From Thermus sp. CCB_US3_UF1 (GTDB lineage: Bacteria; Deinococcota; Deinococci; Deinococcales; Thermaceae), in contig NC_017278.1 of assembly GCF_000236585.1 (NCBI RefSeq), forward strand, positions 1,674,001 to 1,738,000: 64,000 bases of DNA. Direction: 5' to 3'. Each line of letters begins with the position of its first letter. The stretch's first letter is position 1. The notes under the pieces are model-generated. The model was not told where the DNA came from. It did not search any database and was given only the letters and a program-made list of their open reading frames with translations. The translations under genes were made by a program, and so were the position numbers. Below are positions 1 through 8,497 of this stretch, piece by piece.

Positions 1-690
1 GGCTACCTCCCCGACCAGGTGGGCTTCTACGGGGAGCTCACCGCCTGGGAGAACCTGCGCTACACCACCCGGCTTCTGGGCCTTCCCGAGGCCGAGGCCA
101 GGGCCCGGATCCAAGAGGTCCTGGAGCGAATGGGGCTTTGGGAGGTGAGGGAACGCCGGGTGGCCGCCTTCAGCCGGGGGATGCGCCAGCGCCTAGGCCT
201 GGCCGAGGTTCTCCTGAAGCGGCCCAAGGTGGCCATCCTGGACGAACCCACCTTAGGCCTGGACCCGGAGGCGGCCCGGGAGTTTCTGGAGCTCATCAAG
301 GGCCTGAAGGCCGAAGGGATCACCATCCTCCTCTCCAGCCACCTCCTCCACCAGGTGCAGGAGATCTGCGACCGGGTAGGGCTTTTTCACAAGGGGCGGC
401 TGGCCCTCCTGGGCACGGTGGAGGAGCTTTCCCAGCGGGTCCTGGGGGGCGGGTACGAGATCCAGCTGGAGGCGAGCCCAGGCCTCGAGGCCTCCATAAG
501 GGCCCTGGAGGGGGTGGCCCGGGTGGAGGCCGAGGGGGGCCGCTACCGGGTCTGGGCCACCCGAGACCTGCGGCCGGAGCTGGCCCAGGTGGCGGTGGCC
601 CAGGGGAGCCTCTATAGCCTAACCCTCCGCCGCCCCAGCCTGGACGAGGTCTACGCCCACTACTTCCAGGAGGTGGCCCATGCGGCGTGA
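1..690 (+). CDS. ABC transporter ATP-binding protein (5' end outside window)
   Basis: Reading frame is open from base 1, so the N-terminus with the Walker A motif lies upstream of the window. What remains begins just before the Q-loop area ([19 protein letters not shown]). A signature-like [15 protein letters not shown], the Walker [12 protein letters not shown] and the H-loop [10 protein letters not shown] follow. It is the nucleotide-binding subunit of an ABC-2 type exporter of the NosF/CcmA-like class. It overlaps the permease gene by 11 bp, so the two are translationally coupled. The substrate cannot be told from sequence. Confidence 0.9.
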   Translation, partial: GYLPDQVGFYGELTAWENLRYTTRLLGLPEAEARARIQEVLERMGLWEVRERRVAAFSRGMRQRLGLAEVLLKRPKVAILDEPTLGLDPEAAREFLELIKGLKAEGITILLSSHLLHQVQEICDRVGLFHKGRLALLGTVEELSQRVLGGGYEIQLEASPGLEASIRALEGVARVEAEGGRYRVWATRDLRPELAQVAVAQGSLYSLTLRRPSLDEVYAHYFQEVAHAA

Positions 691-1636
691 AGGTTCCCCC
701 TGGACTGGGCTTTGGGCCGTCTTCTTCAAGGAGATGGCCGACCACCTCACGGGGCTGAGGATGCGGATCCTCGAGGGGCTGATCCTCCTTTCCGCCCTGG
801 CCGCGGTCTATACCGGCACCCAGACCCTGCGCCAAACCGTGGGGGAGGACCCCTACCTCTACCTCAAGCTCCTCACCACCGCCCAGGATCCCCTGCCCTC
901 CTTCGTGGGCTTCCTCTCCTTCTTCGTACCCCTGGCCGCCATCGCCTTGGCCTTTGACGCGGTGAACGGGGAGTACGCCCGGGGCACCCTTTCCCGCATC
1001 CTCTCCCAGCCCATCTACCGGGACGCCCTCCTCTTCGGCAAGTTCCTGGCGGGGCTCGGCACCCTGGCGGTCCTCCTCCTGGCCCTTTTCCTCCTGGTGG
1101 TGGGCCTCGGCCTTTTCACCCTAGGGGTTCCCCCAGAGGCCGAGGAGATGGCCCGGGCCTTCTTCTTCCTCCTGTCCACCCTGGCCTACGCCGGGGTGTG
1201 GCTGGCCCTGGGCCTCCTTTTCTCCGTCCTCTTCCGCCAGCCCGCCACCGCGGCCTTGGCGGCCATCGGGGTATGGCTTTTCTTCGCCGTCTTCTTCCCC
1301 ATCCTCACCGACCTGGCCGCCAACGCCCTCCTCCTCCAGGCCGACCCCTTTGACCCGGAAAGCCAGCTGAGGCAGGCTAACCTGGCCCTTTGGATCTCCC
1401 GCCTTTCCCCCAACACCCTCTACGCGGAAGCCCTCACCGCCGTCCTCAACCCGGCGGTGCGCTCCCTGGGGCCCATCCTCATCACCCAGCTGGAGGGGGC
1501 CGTGCTGGGCACCCCTTTGCCCCTGGGCCAAAGCCTCCTCCTGGTCTGGCCCCAGCTCACGGGCCTCTTCGCCCTCTTCATCCTCCTTTTCACCCTGGCC
1601 TACGTGGTCTTCCAGCGGCAGGAGGTGCGGGCCTAA
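680..1636 (+). CDS. ABC-2 type transporter permease
   Basis: 318-aa integral membrane protein with about six hydrophobic segments. One N-terminal segment is at about residues 30-50 ([13 protein letters not shown]), followed by a large extracytoplasmic loop and helices at roughly 75-95, 120-155, 165-190, 195-215 and a last one near 290-310. The '[26 protein letters not shown]' region is the cytoplasmic loop typical of NosY/ABC-2 permeases that contacts the ATPase. It is coupled to the preceding ATP-binding gene by an ATG inside its 3' end. Role: export or membrane-remodelling permease of unknown substrate. Confidence 0.85.
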   Translation: MRREGSPWTGLWAVFFKEMADHLTGLRMRILEGLILLSALAAVYTGTQTLRQTVGEDPYLYLKLLTTAQDPLPSFVGFLSFFVPLAAIALAFDAVNGEYARGTLSRILSQPIYRDALLFGKFLAGLGTLAVLLLALFLLVVGLGLFTLGVPPEAEEMARAFFFLLSTLAYAGVWLALGLLFSVLFRQPATAALAAIGVWLFFAVFFPILTDLAANALLLQADPFDPESQLRQANLALWISRLSPNTLYAEALTAVLNPAVRSLGPILITQLEGAVLGTPLPLGQSLLLVWPQLTGLFALFILLFTLAYVVFQRQEVRA

Positions 1637-1637
1637 A

Positions 1638-1670
1638 GGCCCTGCCTAGGCCCAAGGCCTAGGCAGGGCC
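1638..1670. terminator. Strong hairpin between convergent genes
   Basis: Perfect inverted repeat with a 15-bp stem (GGCCCTGCCTAGGCC) and CAA loop, directly after the permease stop and 5 bp from the end of the convergent cupin gene. There is no T-tract, but its position suggests a bidirectional transcription end or RNA-stabilising stem. Confidence 0.7.
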
Positions 1671-1675
1671 ACCCC

Positions 1676-2056
1676 CTAGTCCTCCAGCCACTCGGTGGCG
1701 TAAGCGCTCGTCTTGGGGATGACGCAGAGGAACTCCACCGGTTCCTCCCCCTCGTTCACGTAGGCGTGGGGGGTATCCGGGGGGATGTAGACCGCCTGGC
1801 CCGCGGCCACCTCCTTGACCTCGTTCCCCAAGAAGACCTTCATGCGGCCGGAAAGCACGAACTGCTCGTGCTCAATGGTGGGGTGCTTGTGCTTGGGGAT
1901 GCGGCCCCCGGGAAGGAGGGTGAACTTGCGGGTGATGAAGTGGGGCGCGCCGTCCTCGGGGCCGATGAGGACCTGGATGAAGGCCTTCTCCCCCCGCTCC
2001 ACGGGGCGGGCCTCCACATGGGCCGCCTGCTTGACCACGGGCTTCATGCCGCCCAT
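1676..2056 (-). CDS. Cupin-domain protein
   Basis: 126-aa single-domain cupin. Motif 1 is visible as 'GGRIPKHKHPTIEHEQFVLSG' (HxH...E metal ligands) and motif 2 as 'YIPPDTPHAYVNEGEEP' (His). These ligands usually bind Fe, Mn or Zn. Small cupins of this kind act as dioxygenases, isomerases or sensors, and the sequence does not say which. It overlaps the upstream phosphoribosyltransferase gene by 13 bp, so the pair forms an operon. Confidence 0.8.
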   Translation of the reverse strand: MGGMKPVVKQAAHVEARPVERGEKAFIQVLIGPEDGAPHFITRKFTLLPGGRIPKHKHPTIEHEQFVLSGRMKVFLGNEVKEVAAGQAVYIPPDTPHAYVNEGEEPVEFLCVIPKTSAYATEWLED

Positions 2057-2670
2057 TGTAGCAGAAGCCCCTCCACCTCCTCGTCCGTCACCTCGCCAAA
2101 GTCCATGTAATAGGCCCCCACCGCGGCGAAATCGGGCGGGGTGGAGAGGGCCACCACCTCGGCCTGCCCCTTAAGCCTTTCCACCACCTCCGGGCTGGCC
2201 ACGGGCACGGCCACCACCACCCGCCGGGGCCTTTCCGCCAAGACCACGCTCAAGGCGGCCTCCATGGTGGAACCGGTGGCGATGCCATCGTCCACCAAGA
2301 CCACGTCCCGGCCCCCCAGGGGCACCTTGGCCCGCACCTTGCGGTAGCGCTCCGCCCGCTTGCGGAGAGTGTCCTTCTGCCGCGCCGCCTCCCGCTCCAG
2401 GTAGCTTTGGTCGGCGTGCTGCAGGGCGTAGGGCCGGAGGACCAGCTCCCCCTTCTCCCCCACGGCCCCCAGGGCGAACTCCGGGTTCCCCGGAGCGCCC
2501 ACCTTGCGCACCAGGACCACGTCCAGTTCCCCCCCCAGACGCCTGGCCACCTCCTCGGCCACCACCACCCCTCCCCGGGGGATGCCCAAGACCACGGGAC
2601 GCTCCAGGCCCAGGGGCACCAGGGCTTCAGCCAGGAGGGCTCCGGCATGCCGGCGGTCACGGAAGCGCAT
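2044..2670 (-). CDS. Phosphoribosyltransferase-family protein
   Basis: 208 aa from the chosen ATG at 2670 (MRFRDRRHAG), which has GAGGAGG just upstream; a longer frame exists but lacks an RBS. The PRPP-binding loop is clear: 'VVLVDDGIATGSTMEAAL' near residues 120-140. 'GIPRGGVVVAEEVARRLGG' is typical of the stand-alone PRTase family often annotated as predicted phosphoribosyltransferase/erythromycin esterase-like. The substrate base is unknown. First gene of an operon with the cupin gene and divergent from fadD1, sharing a 88-bp intergenic region. Confidence 0.85.
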   Translation of the reverse strand: MRFRDRRHAGALLAEALVPLGLERPVVLGIPRGGVVVAEEVARRLGGELDVVLVRKVGAPGNPEFALGAVGEKGELVLRPYALQHADQSYLEREAARQKDTLRKRAERYRKVRAKVPLGGRDVVLVDDGIATGSTMEAALSVVLAERPRRVVVAVPVASPEVVERLKGQAEVVALSTPPDFAAVGAYYMDFGEVTDEEVEGLLLQWAA

Positions 2671-2708
2671 AGGAAACCTCCTCACCCATGCTACACCGGA
2701 CCTTGGGG

Positions 2709-2738
2709 TTGAACGCGGTATAAAGTGTTTGGTAGCCT
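2709..2738 (+). promoter_or_regulatory. fadD1 promoter with FadR-like operator
   Basis: TTGAAC (2709-2714), an 18-bp spacer and TAGCCT (2733-2738) form the promoter. TTGAACGCGGTATAA (2709-2723) covers the -35 and resembles the pseudopalindrome TTRNACYNRGTNYAA that I recall for the Thermus TetR-family FadR repressor, with one deviation. Similar sites precede fadD2 and the thioesterase gene. Confidence 0.6.
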
Positions 2739-2758
2739 GAGGGGCAAAGGAGGTCAGC

Positions 2759-4441
2759 ATGGCCGAAGTGCGTGCGAAACCTTGGCTTGCCCATTACGAC
2801 CCAGGCGTGCCCGCGGAGATCCAGGTCCCCCCCATCCCCCTTTGGCGCCTCCTGGAGGAGAGCGCCCGCCGCTTCCCCCAGAACGTGGCCCTGGAGTTCC
2901 TGGGCAAGACCCTGACCTACGCCGAGCTTTGGGAAAAGTCCCGACGCTTTGCCGGGGGGCTCAAGGCCCTGGGGGTGAAGCCGGGGGACCGGGTGGCCAT
3001 CATGCTACCCAACTCCCCCCAGTTCGTCATCGCCTTCTTCGGCACCCTGCTGGCCGGGGGGGTGGGGGTGAACGTCAACCCCCTGTACACGCCGAGGGAG
3101 CTAAGGCACCAGCTGAAGGACGCAGGGGCGGAAACCCTGGTCATCCTGGACCACCTTCTGCCCCGCTTTCTGGAGGTGGAGGGGGAAACCCCCGTGAAGC
3201 GCACCGTGGTCACCGGGATCAAGGACTTCCTCCCCTTCCCCAAAAACCTCCTCTACCCCTTGAAGGCCCGTAAGGACAAGCTCCCCTTGGGCTTTCCCAA
3301 GCGGCAGGGCTTCCATGCCTTCACCCGCCTCCTGCAGAGCGCCCCCGCCGAACCCCACCCCTCAGACCCCGAAGACCTGGCCCTTTTGCAGTACACCGGG
3401 GGCACCACGGGGATCTCCAAGGGGGCCATGCTCACCCACCGCAACCTGGTGGCCAACGTGCTGCAGATCGACGCCTGGGACCCCACCTCCAGGGAGCTCC
3501 TGGGCAAGGGGGTCATGCTGGGGGCCTTGCCCTTCTTCCACGTCTACGGCATGACCGTGGCCATGAACTACGGGCTTTTCTCTGGGTACAAGATCGTCCT
3601 CCTGCCCCGGCCAGAGATCAAGCCCATCGTGGAGGCCATTGAAAAGCACGGGGTCACCCACTTCCCCGGGGTGCCCACCCTCTACGTGGCCTTCAACAAC
3701 TTCCCCGGGATTGAGGGGCGCAATGTCAAGAGCATCCGCATCTGCCTCTCGGGGGCGGCTCCCTTGCCGGTGGAGGTGGCCAAGCGCTTTGAGGAGATCA
3801 CCGGGGCCCGGCTCATCGAGGGGTACGGCCTATCCGAGGCCAGCCCGGTCACCCACTCCAACCCCGTGGAGGGGGTGGTGAAGAAGGGCTCCATCGGCAT
3901 GCCCCTGCCCAGCGTGGAGGCCAAGGTGGTGGACGAGGAGGGCAAGGAACTCCCCCCAGGCGAGGTGGGCGAACTCATCCTCAAAGGCCCCAACGTCATG
4001 AAAGGCTACTGGAACCGCCCAGAAGAGTCCCAAAAAACCCTCAAAGATGGCTGGCTCTTCACCGGCGACCTCGCCAAAATGGACCCCGATGGCTACTTCT
4101 ACATCGTAGACCGCAAAAAAGACATGATCATCGCCGGCGGCTACAACATCTACCCCCGTGAAGTAGAAGAAGTCCTCTACCAGCACCCAGCCGTCCAAGA
4201 AGCCGCCGTCGTCGGCGTCCCAGACCCCTACCGCGGCGAAACCGTGGCCGCCTTCATCGTCCTCAAAAACGAGTACAAAGGCAAAGTCTCCGAAAAAGAC
4301 ATCGAAACCTTCTGCCGCCAAAACCTCGCCGCCTACAAGGTCCCCCGCATCCTCCAGTTCCGCGACACCCTACCCAAGTCCAGCGTGGGGAAGATCCTCA
4401 GGCGCGAGCTCCGGGAGGAGTTCGCCAAAGGACGAGGCTAG
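2759..4441 (+). CDS. fadD: Long-chain fatty acid-CoA ligase (paralogue 1)
   Basis: 560-aa AMP-forming acyl-CoA synthetase that activates fatty acids with ATP and CoA for beta-oxidation. Motifs: P-loop 'LLQYTGGTTGISKGAMLTHRNL' near residue 210, 'GYGLSEASPVTH' (A5), 'GWLFTGDLAKMDPDGYFYIVDRKKDMII' (A7/A8), and the C-terminal lysine in 'LPKSSVGKILRREL'. Good RBS AAAGGAGGT. Bases 3914-4398 are nearly identical to the same part of fadD2 at 28541 and use AAA/GAA codons unlike the rest of the gene. A FadR-like operator lies upstream. The gene ends 4 bp inside the convergent cysteine desulfurase gene. Confidence 0.93.
   Translation: MAEVRAKPWLAHYDPGVPAEIQVPPIPLWRLLEESARRFPQNVALEFLGKTLTYAELWEKSRRFAGGLKALGVKPGDRVAIMLPNSPQFVIAFFGTLLAGGVGVNVNPLYTPRELRHQLKDAGAETLVILDHLLPRFLEVEGETPVKRTVVTGIKDFLPFPKNLLYPLKARKDKLPLGFPKRQGFHAFTRLLQSAPAEPHPSDPEDLALLQYTGGTTGISKGAMLTHRNLVANVLQIDAWDPTSRELLGKGVMLGALPFFHVYGMTVAMNYGLFSGYKIVLLPRPEIKPIVEAIEKHGVTHFPGVPTLYVAFNNFPGIEGRNVKSIRICLSGAAPLPVEVAKRFEEITGARLIEGYGLSEASPVTHSNPVEGVVKKGSIGMPLPSVEAKVVDEEGKELPPGEVGELILKGPNVMKGYWNRPEESQKTLKDGWLFTGDLAKMDPDGYFYIVDRKKDMIIAGGYNIYPREVEEVLYQHPAVQEAAVVGVPDPYRGETVAAFIVLKNEYKGKVSEKDIETFCRQNLAAYKVPRILQFRDTLPKSSVGKILRRELREEFAKGRG
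3914..4398 (+). repeat. 485-bp gene-conversion tract shared with fadD2 (copy 1)
   Basis: Identical to 29663-30147 except one base (A at 4268, G at 30017; Asn/Asp). Outside the tract the two genes diverge clearly at DNA level. The core, about 3950-4335, prefers AAA, GAA and CAA codons in a genome that otherwise uses AAG, GAG and CAG. Confidence 0.95.
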
Positions 4442-5559
4442 GAGCGCGCCCGGGCCACGGCTTCCCGGAAGGCCGCCACCGCCCCTTCCACCTCGGCCAG
4501 GGTGGTGAAGCGGCCCAGGGAGAAGCGCAAGGAGGCCTTGGCCTCCTCCGGGGAGCGGCCTAGGGCCAAGAGGACGTGGGAGGCCTCGAGGCTCCCCGCG
4601 GAACAAGCCGAGCCCGAGGAGGCCGCCACCCCCAGGAGGTCCAGGGCCAGGAGCAAAACCTCCCCGTCGGCCCCCTTCACGGTCACGTTGACCAGCTTGG
4701 GCAGGCGGCGCTCGGGGTGGCCGTTCAGCTCCACCCCCTCCACGGAGAGGAGCCCCTCTTCCAGGCGCCGCCGCAGGGCCAGAAGGCGGGGAGCCTCCTC
4801 AGGCAGGAGCCTCAGGGCTTTCTCCAAGGCCACCGCCATCCCGTGGGCCAAGACCGGGTTGGGCGTACCCCCCCGGCGTCCCCCCTCCTGCTTGCCCGGC
4901 ACCAAGGGGACAAGGTCCACCCCCTGGCGCACCAGGAGGGCCCCGACGCCCTTGGGTCCGTAGAACTTGTGGGCGCTTAAGGAGACCAGGTCCGCCCCCA
5001 CCTCCTCGGCCCGGAAGGGGACCTGGCCGATGGCCTGCACCGCATCCGTATGGAAGAGGGCCCCGTGGGCGTGGACCACCTGGGCGATCTCGTCCACCGG
5101 GTACAGGGTGCCCAGCTCGTTGTTGGCGGCCATGACGCTGACCAGCACGGTATCGGGGCGCAGGGCCTCCGCCACCTGCTCCGGGTAGACCAGGCCGAAG
5201 CGGTCGGGCTTAAGCCGGGTCACGGCGAAGCCCAGGCGTTCCAAAAGCCTCAAGGCCCCCAGGACCGCGGCGTGCTCCACCTCCGTGCTCACCACGTGCC
5301 CCCGCCCCTTGGCCAGGGCCACGCCCAGGAGGGCCAGGGCGTTGGCCTCGGAGCCCGAGGCGGTGAAGACCACCTCCCGGGGGCGCACCCCCAGGAGGGC
5401 GGCTATCCGCTCCCGCGCCCCCTCCAGGACCCGGCGGGCCTCCTGGCCGAAGCGGTGGACGCTGCTGGGGTTGCCAAAGGCCTCCTCCACCCCCCGCATG
5501 GCCTCCCGCACCTCGGGGTCCAGGGGGGTGGTGGCCGCGTGGTCCAGGTAAACCCTCAT
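4438..5559 (-). CDS. iscS: Cysteine desulfurase (NifS/IscS family)
   Basis: 373-aa PLP enzyme that removes sulfur from L-cysteine for Fe-S clusters and thio-modifications. PLP lysine in 'SLSAHKFYGPKG' (about residue 200), cofactor-binding 'HTDAVQAIGQ', N-terminal 'YLDHAATTPLDPEV' and catalytic cysteine loop 'SGSACSAGSLEASHVL' near residue 320. Its ATG overlaps the stop of the upstream Rrf2-type regulator (ATGA), so regulator and enzyme form an operon, as in isc systems. No IscU follows here; the operon ends against fadD1. Confidence 0.93.
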   Translation of the reverse strand: MRVYLDHAATTPLDPEVREAMRGVEEAFGNPSSVHRFGQEARRVLEGARERIAALLGVRPREVVFTASGSEANALALLGVALAKGRGHVVSTEVEHAAVLGALRLLERLGFAVTRLKPDRFGLVYPEQVAEALRPDTVLVSVMAANNELGTLYPVDEIAQVVHAHGALFHTDAVQAIGQVPFRAEEVGADLVSLSAHKFYGPKGVGALLVRQGVDLVPLVPGKQEGGRRGGTPNPVLAHGMAVALEKALRLLPEEAPRLLALRRRLEEGLLSVEGVELNGHPERRLPKLVNVTVKGADGEVLLLALDLLGVAASSGSACSAGSLEASHVLLALGRSPEEAKASLRFSLGRFTTLAEVEGAVAAFREAVARARS

Positions 5560-6002
5560 CCGGTGGGTTCCAACTGGATGAGGCGCTTAGCCTCAATGAG
5601 CTTCCGCTCCTCAATGAGGTCCTTCAGGGTGGTGCCCCCCAGGACCTGGCGCATGGCCAGGTCCACCCGCTTCCAGAGGAGCTCGGTGGAGCACTGCCCC
5701 ACCTTGGCGCAGCTCTCCGGGTCCTCAATGCAGGAGACGGGGGCCAGGCTTCCCTCCAGGGCCTCCACCACCTCCAAGGCCGTGACCCGCTCCGGGGGCC
5801 GGGCCAGGCGGTACCCCCCCTTGGCCCCCCGCACGGAGCGGATGAACCCCGCGCGGCGCAGCTGGGCAGCGATCTGCTCCAGGTAGTGCTGGCTGATGCC
5901 CTGGGCCTCCGCCACCTCCTTCAGGGGCACAGCCTCGGGGGCCCGCAGGCCGATCTCCACCAGGGCACGCAGGCCATACTGGGCCTTTGTGGAAACCCAC
6001 AT
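5556..6002 (-). CDS. iscR: Rrf2/IscR-family transcriptional regulator
   Basis: 148 aa. N-terminal winged helix 'TKAQYGLRALVEIGLRAPEAVPLKEVAEAQGISQHYLEQI' matches the Rrf2 family. Three cysteines at about residues 92-106 (C-x6-C-x5-C, in SCIEDPESCAKVGQC) resemble the Fe-S ligand set of IscR. It probably senses Fe-S status and controls the downstream desulfurase gene. A TATACT -10 lies about 8 nt before its ATG, so the mRNA may be leaderless and self-regulated. The name iscR is by family and context. Confidence 0.85.
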   Translation of the reverse strand: MWVSTKAQYGLRALVEIGLRAPEAVPLKEVAEAQGISQHYLEQIAAQLRRAGFIRSVRGAKGGYRLARPPERVTALEVVEALEGSLAPVSCIEDPESCAKVGQCSTELLWKRVDLAMRQVLGGTTLKDLIEERKLIEAKRLIQLEPTG

Positions 6003-6017
6003 GCCCCCAGTATACCC

Positions 6018-6824
6018 CTATTTGCCGCCTGGGAATAGGGTTTTTGTGAAGGCCAGGGCAAAGAAAAGGGCCTGCACCAGGACCACGCTGGCCCCGCTGG
6101 GCCAGTCCAGGAGGAAGGAGGCCAGGAGGCCAATGAGGGTGGAAAGGGCCGCGAGGAGAAGGGAGAGGAGGGTGAGGCCGGCAAAGGTGCGGGCAAGTAG
6201 GCGCGCCGCCGCCCCAGGGATGACCAGAAAGGCCGCCACCAGCAGGATGCCCACCACTTTGACCGCCAGGACCAAGGCCACGGCGATGAAGCCGGAAAGC
6301 AGGTAGTCGTGGCGCCCCACGGGGACCCGGTCGGCCAGGGCCAGCTCCCGATCCAGGGTGGCGTAGGCCAAAGGGCCCCAAAGGGGCAGGAGGAATAGGC
6401 CCAGGAGGAACACCAGGCCCAAGGCCCAAAGGTCGGCGGGCCCCACCGCCAGGAGGGAGCCGAAAAGGTAGCCCATGGCGTCCCCCACGTACCCCTTGGC
6501 CTTGGCCAGGAAGACCGCCCCCAGGGCCACGGAAAGGGCGAAGAAGACCCCGATGGCGGTGTCCTCGGAAAGCTCGGTCCGCTCCTTGACGAAGGTGATG
6601 GCCAGGGCCACCAAGAAGGTGAAGGGGAGGGCAAACCCAAGGGGTTCCCCCCGCAGGAAAAGCCCCAGGGCCACCCCGGCGAAGGCTGCGTGGGCCAGGC
6701 CATCCCCCAGGAAGGAAAGCCTCCGTTGCACCACCAAGGGCGAGAGGAGCCCGGAAAGGAGGCTGACCAGGAGCCCGGCCAGGAGGGCCCGCTGGAAGAA
6801 GGGGTAGGCCAGGGCTTCAAGCAT
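6018..6824 (-). CDS. znuB: Metal ABC transporter permease (ZnuB/MntB type)
   Basis: About 268 aa from the ATG at 6824 (MLEALAYPFFQRALLAG), where ABC-3 family permeases normally begin; an ATG 10 codons earlier is also in frame. Eight or so hydrophobic helices, with the family sequence 'GDGLAHAAFAGVALG' near residue 45. It forms the membrane channel of a Zn or Mn importer with the ATPase encoded just upstream (8-bp overlap). No substrate-binding protein gene is adjacent in this window. Confidence 0.9.
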   Translation of the reverse strand: MLEALAYPFFQRALLAGLLVSLLSGLLSPLVVQRRLSFLGDGLAHAAFAGVALGLFLRGEPLGFALPFTFLVALAITFVKERTELSEDTAIGVFFALSVALGAVFLAKAKGYVGDAMGYLFGSLLAVGPADLWALGLVFLLGLFLLPLWGPLAYATLDRELALADRVPVGRHDYLLSGFIAVALVLAVKVVGILLVAAFLVIPGAAARLLARTFAGLTLLSLLLAALSTLIGLLASFLLDWPSGASVVLVQALFFALAFTKTLFPGGK

Positions 6825-7557
6825 GGCCGCCCCCCACGAAGAGGCCGTGGGCATGGCCCAGGTGGCCGAAAGCCTGGCGCAGGCATTCCTCGCTCAGGGC
6901 CCGCTCCGGGGGGCCAAAGCCCACCACCCGCCGGTTCAGGACCAGGACGTGGCTGGCGTGGTGGGCCGCCTCCCAGTCGTGGGTGATCATGAGGACCGTG
7001 GCCCTCGAGGCCTCCTGGTAGGCCTCCAGGTAGCGGTAGAGGTCCACCTCCCCCACCCGGTCCACCCCGGTGGCGGGCTCGTCCAGGAGGAGGATGCGCG
7101 GCCTGCGGATCAGGGCCCGGGCCAGGTAGACCCGCTGGAGCTGCCCTCCGGAAAGCCGGCCCAGAGGGCGCTCCGCCAACCCCTCGGCCCCCACCTGGGC
7201 CAGGGCCTCCAGGGCCTTTTGCCGCACCTCCCGGGAGAGGCGGAAGGGCCAGCGCCGCAGAAGCCCCGTGGCCACCAGCTCCAGGGCCAAGGCGGGAAAG
7301 GTGCGGTCAAAGGTCTTGAGCTGGGGCACGTAGCCGAACCAGAGGGGGTCAGCCTCCGCCGGGGACCGTCCAAAGACCCGGACCTCTCCCCGGAAGGCCA
7401 CAAGACCCAGCACCGCCTTCAAGAGGGTGCTCTTCCCCGCCCCGTTGGGGCCTACGATGGCCACGAAGGCCCCCTCGGGCACCCGCAGGGCAACCTCCTC
7501 CAGGGCCCGGAACTCCCCGAAGCGTACGGAGAGGCCTTCCACCTCGAGGGCCCACAT
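6817..7557 (-). CDS. znuC: Metal ABC transporter ATP-binding protein (ZnuC/MntA type)
   Basis: 246 aa. Walker A 'GPNGAGKSTLLKAVLG' (about 37-52), Q-loop 'YVPQ', signature 'LSGGQLQRVYLARAL', Walker B 'ILLLDEPATGVD' and H-loop 'MITHDW'. 'YVPQLKTFDRTFP' resembles zinc and manganese importer ATPases. First gene of a two-gene operon with the permease. The -10 box (TATCGT) ends 7 nt before the ATG, so the transcript is probably leaderless. A Zur/Fur-like dyad overlaps the promoter. Confidence 0.9.
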   Translation of the reverse strand: MWALEVEGLSVRFGEFRALEEVALRVPEGAFVAIVGPNGAGKSTLLKAVLGLVAFRGEVRVFGRSPAEADPLWFGYVPQLKTFDRTFPALALELVATGLLRRWPFRLSREVRQKALEALAQVGAEGLAERPLGRLSGGQLQRVYLARALIRRPRILLLDEPATGVDRVGEVDLYRYLEAYQEASRATVLMITHDWEAAHHASHVLVLNRRVVGFGPPERALSEECLRQAFGHLGHAHGLFVGGGHA

Positions 7558-7562
7558 AAAAA

Positions 7563-7593
7563 TAACGATACCGCATTATCATTTTATCGTCAA
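7563..7593 (-). promoter_or_regulatory. znuCB promoter with Zur/Fur-like dyad
   Basis: On the minus strand TTGACG (7588-7593), 17-bp spacer, TATCGT (7565-7570), then 7 nt to ATG. The AT-rich imperfect dyad TGATAATGCGGTATCGTTA (7563-7581) covers the spacer and -10. It is unusual in this GC-rich sequence and stands where a Zur, Mur or Fur repressor would act. The identity of the regulator is inferred only from the importer. Confidence 0.55.
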
Positions 7594-7621
7594 GGCAGGG
7601 GGAGAGCCCCCGCCCCCAGGG

Positions 7622-8452
7622 CTACATGAAGCGCTTCCGCCTCTTGTAGGCCTTGACCTCCTTGAAGCTCTTGCGCCCACCTCCCTTGGCCACCCCCAGG
7701 TAGAACTCCTGCACGTCGGGGTTCTCCAGGAGGTAGTCCCGGTCCCCCTCCAGCACGATCCGTCCCGTCTCCATGATGTAGCCGTAATGGGCGATGGAGA
7801 GGGCCACCCGGGCGTTTTGCTCCACCACCAGCACGGTAACCCCCTCCTCGGCGTTCACCCGGGCCACGATGTCAAAGATCTCCCGCACCAAGAGGGGGGC
7901 CAGGCCCAGGGAGGGCTCGTCCAGTAGGAGGAGCCGGGGCTTGGCCAGGAGGGCGCGGCCAATGGCGATCATCTGCTGCTCCCCCCCGGAGCAGTAGCCG
8001 GCCAGCCGATGCCTTAGGTCGGCCAGGCGGGGGAAGTAGCCGTAGATGCGGTCCAGCTCCTCCTTCAGCTGGCCTTCCCGCCGGGTCAGGGTGCCCACCC
8101 GCAGGTTCTCCTCCACCGTGAGGTGCTTGAAGACCCGGCGGCCCTCCAGCACCTGGACGATGCCCAGCTTCACGATCTCCTCCGGCGGGCGGTTGTGGAT
8201 GGGCTCCCCCCGGTAGAGGATCTCCCCCCGCACCACCTCCCCGTCCTCGGGGATGAGGAGGCCGGAGATGGCCCGAAGGGTGGTGGTCTTCCCCGCCCCG
8301 TTGGGGCCCAAAAGGGCCGTGATCCGCCCCTCGGGCACCTTCAGGGAAACGCCCCGCAGGACCTGGATGATGTCGTGGTAGACCACCTCAATGTTGTTGA
8401 CCAGGAGGAGGATGGGACCCAAATCTTCTGGACGCGTGGGGTTCAGGCTCAT
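7622..8452 (-). CDS. livF: LIV-type ABC transporter ATP-binding protein LivF
   Basis: 276 aa. Walker A '[18 protein letters not shown]', signature 'YCSGGEQQMIAIGRAL', Walker B 'LLLDEPSLGLAP', H-loop 'VVEQNARVALSIAHYGYIMETGRI', typical of LivF. It pairs with LivG to energise uptake through LivH/LivM. Last gene of the six-gene operon on this strand. The C-terminal extension with 'KSFKEVKAYKRRKRFM' is basic and longer than in E. coli LivF. Confidence 0.92.
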   Translation of the reverse strand: MSLNPTRPEDLGPILLLVNNIEVVYHDIIQVLRGVSLKVPEGRITALLGPNGAGKTTTLRAISGLLIPEDGEVVRGEILYRGEPIHNRPPEEIVKLGIVQVLEGRRVFKHLTVEENLRVGTLTRREGQLKEELDRIYGYFPRLADLRHRLAGYCSGGEQQMIAIGRALLAKPRLLLLDEPSLGLAPLLVREIFDIVARVNAEEGVTVLVVEQNARVALSIAHYGYIMETGRIVLEGDRDYLLENPDVQEFYLGVAKGGGRKSFKEVKAYKRRKRFM

Positions 8453-8497
8453 GGCGGCAAAGGGAGCCCGGGGGGATCTCCCCCCGGGCCAAGGGGG

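Noticed and set aside
5050-5886. 278-aa open frame opposite iscS and iscR
   Set aside because: Antisense shadow of two well-recognised genes.
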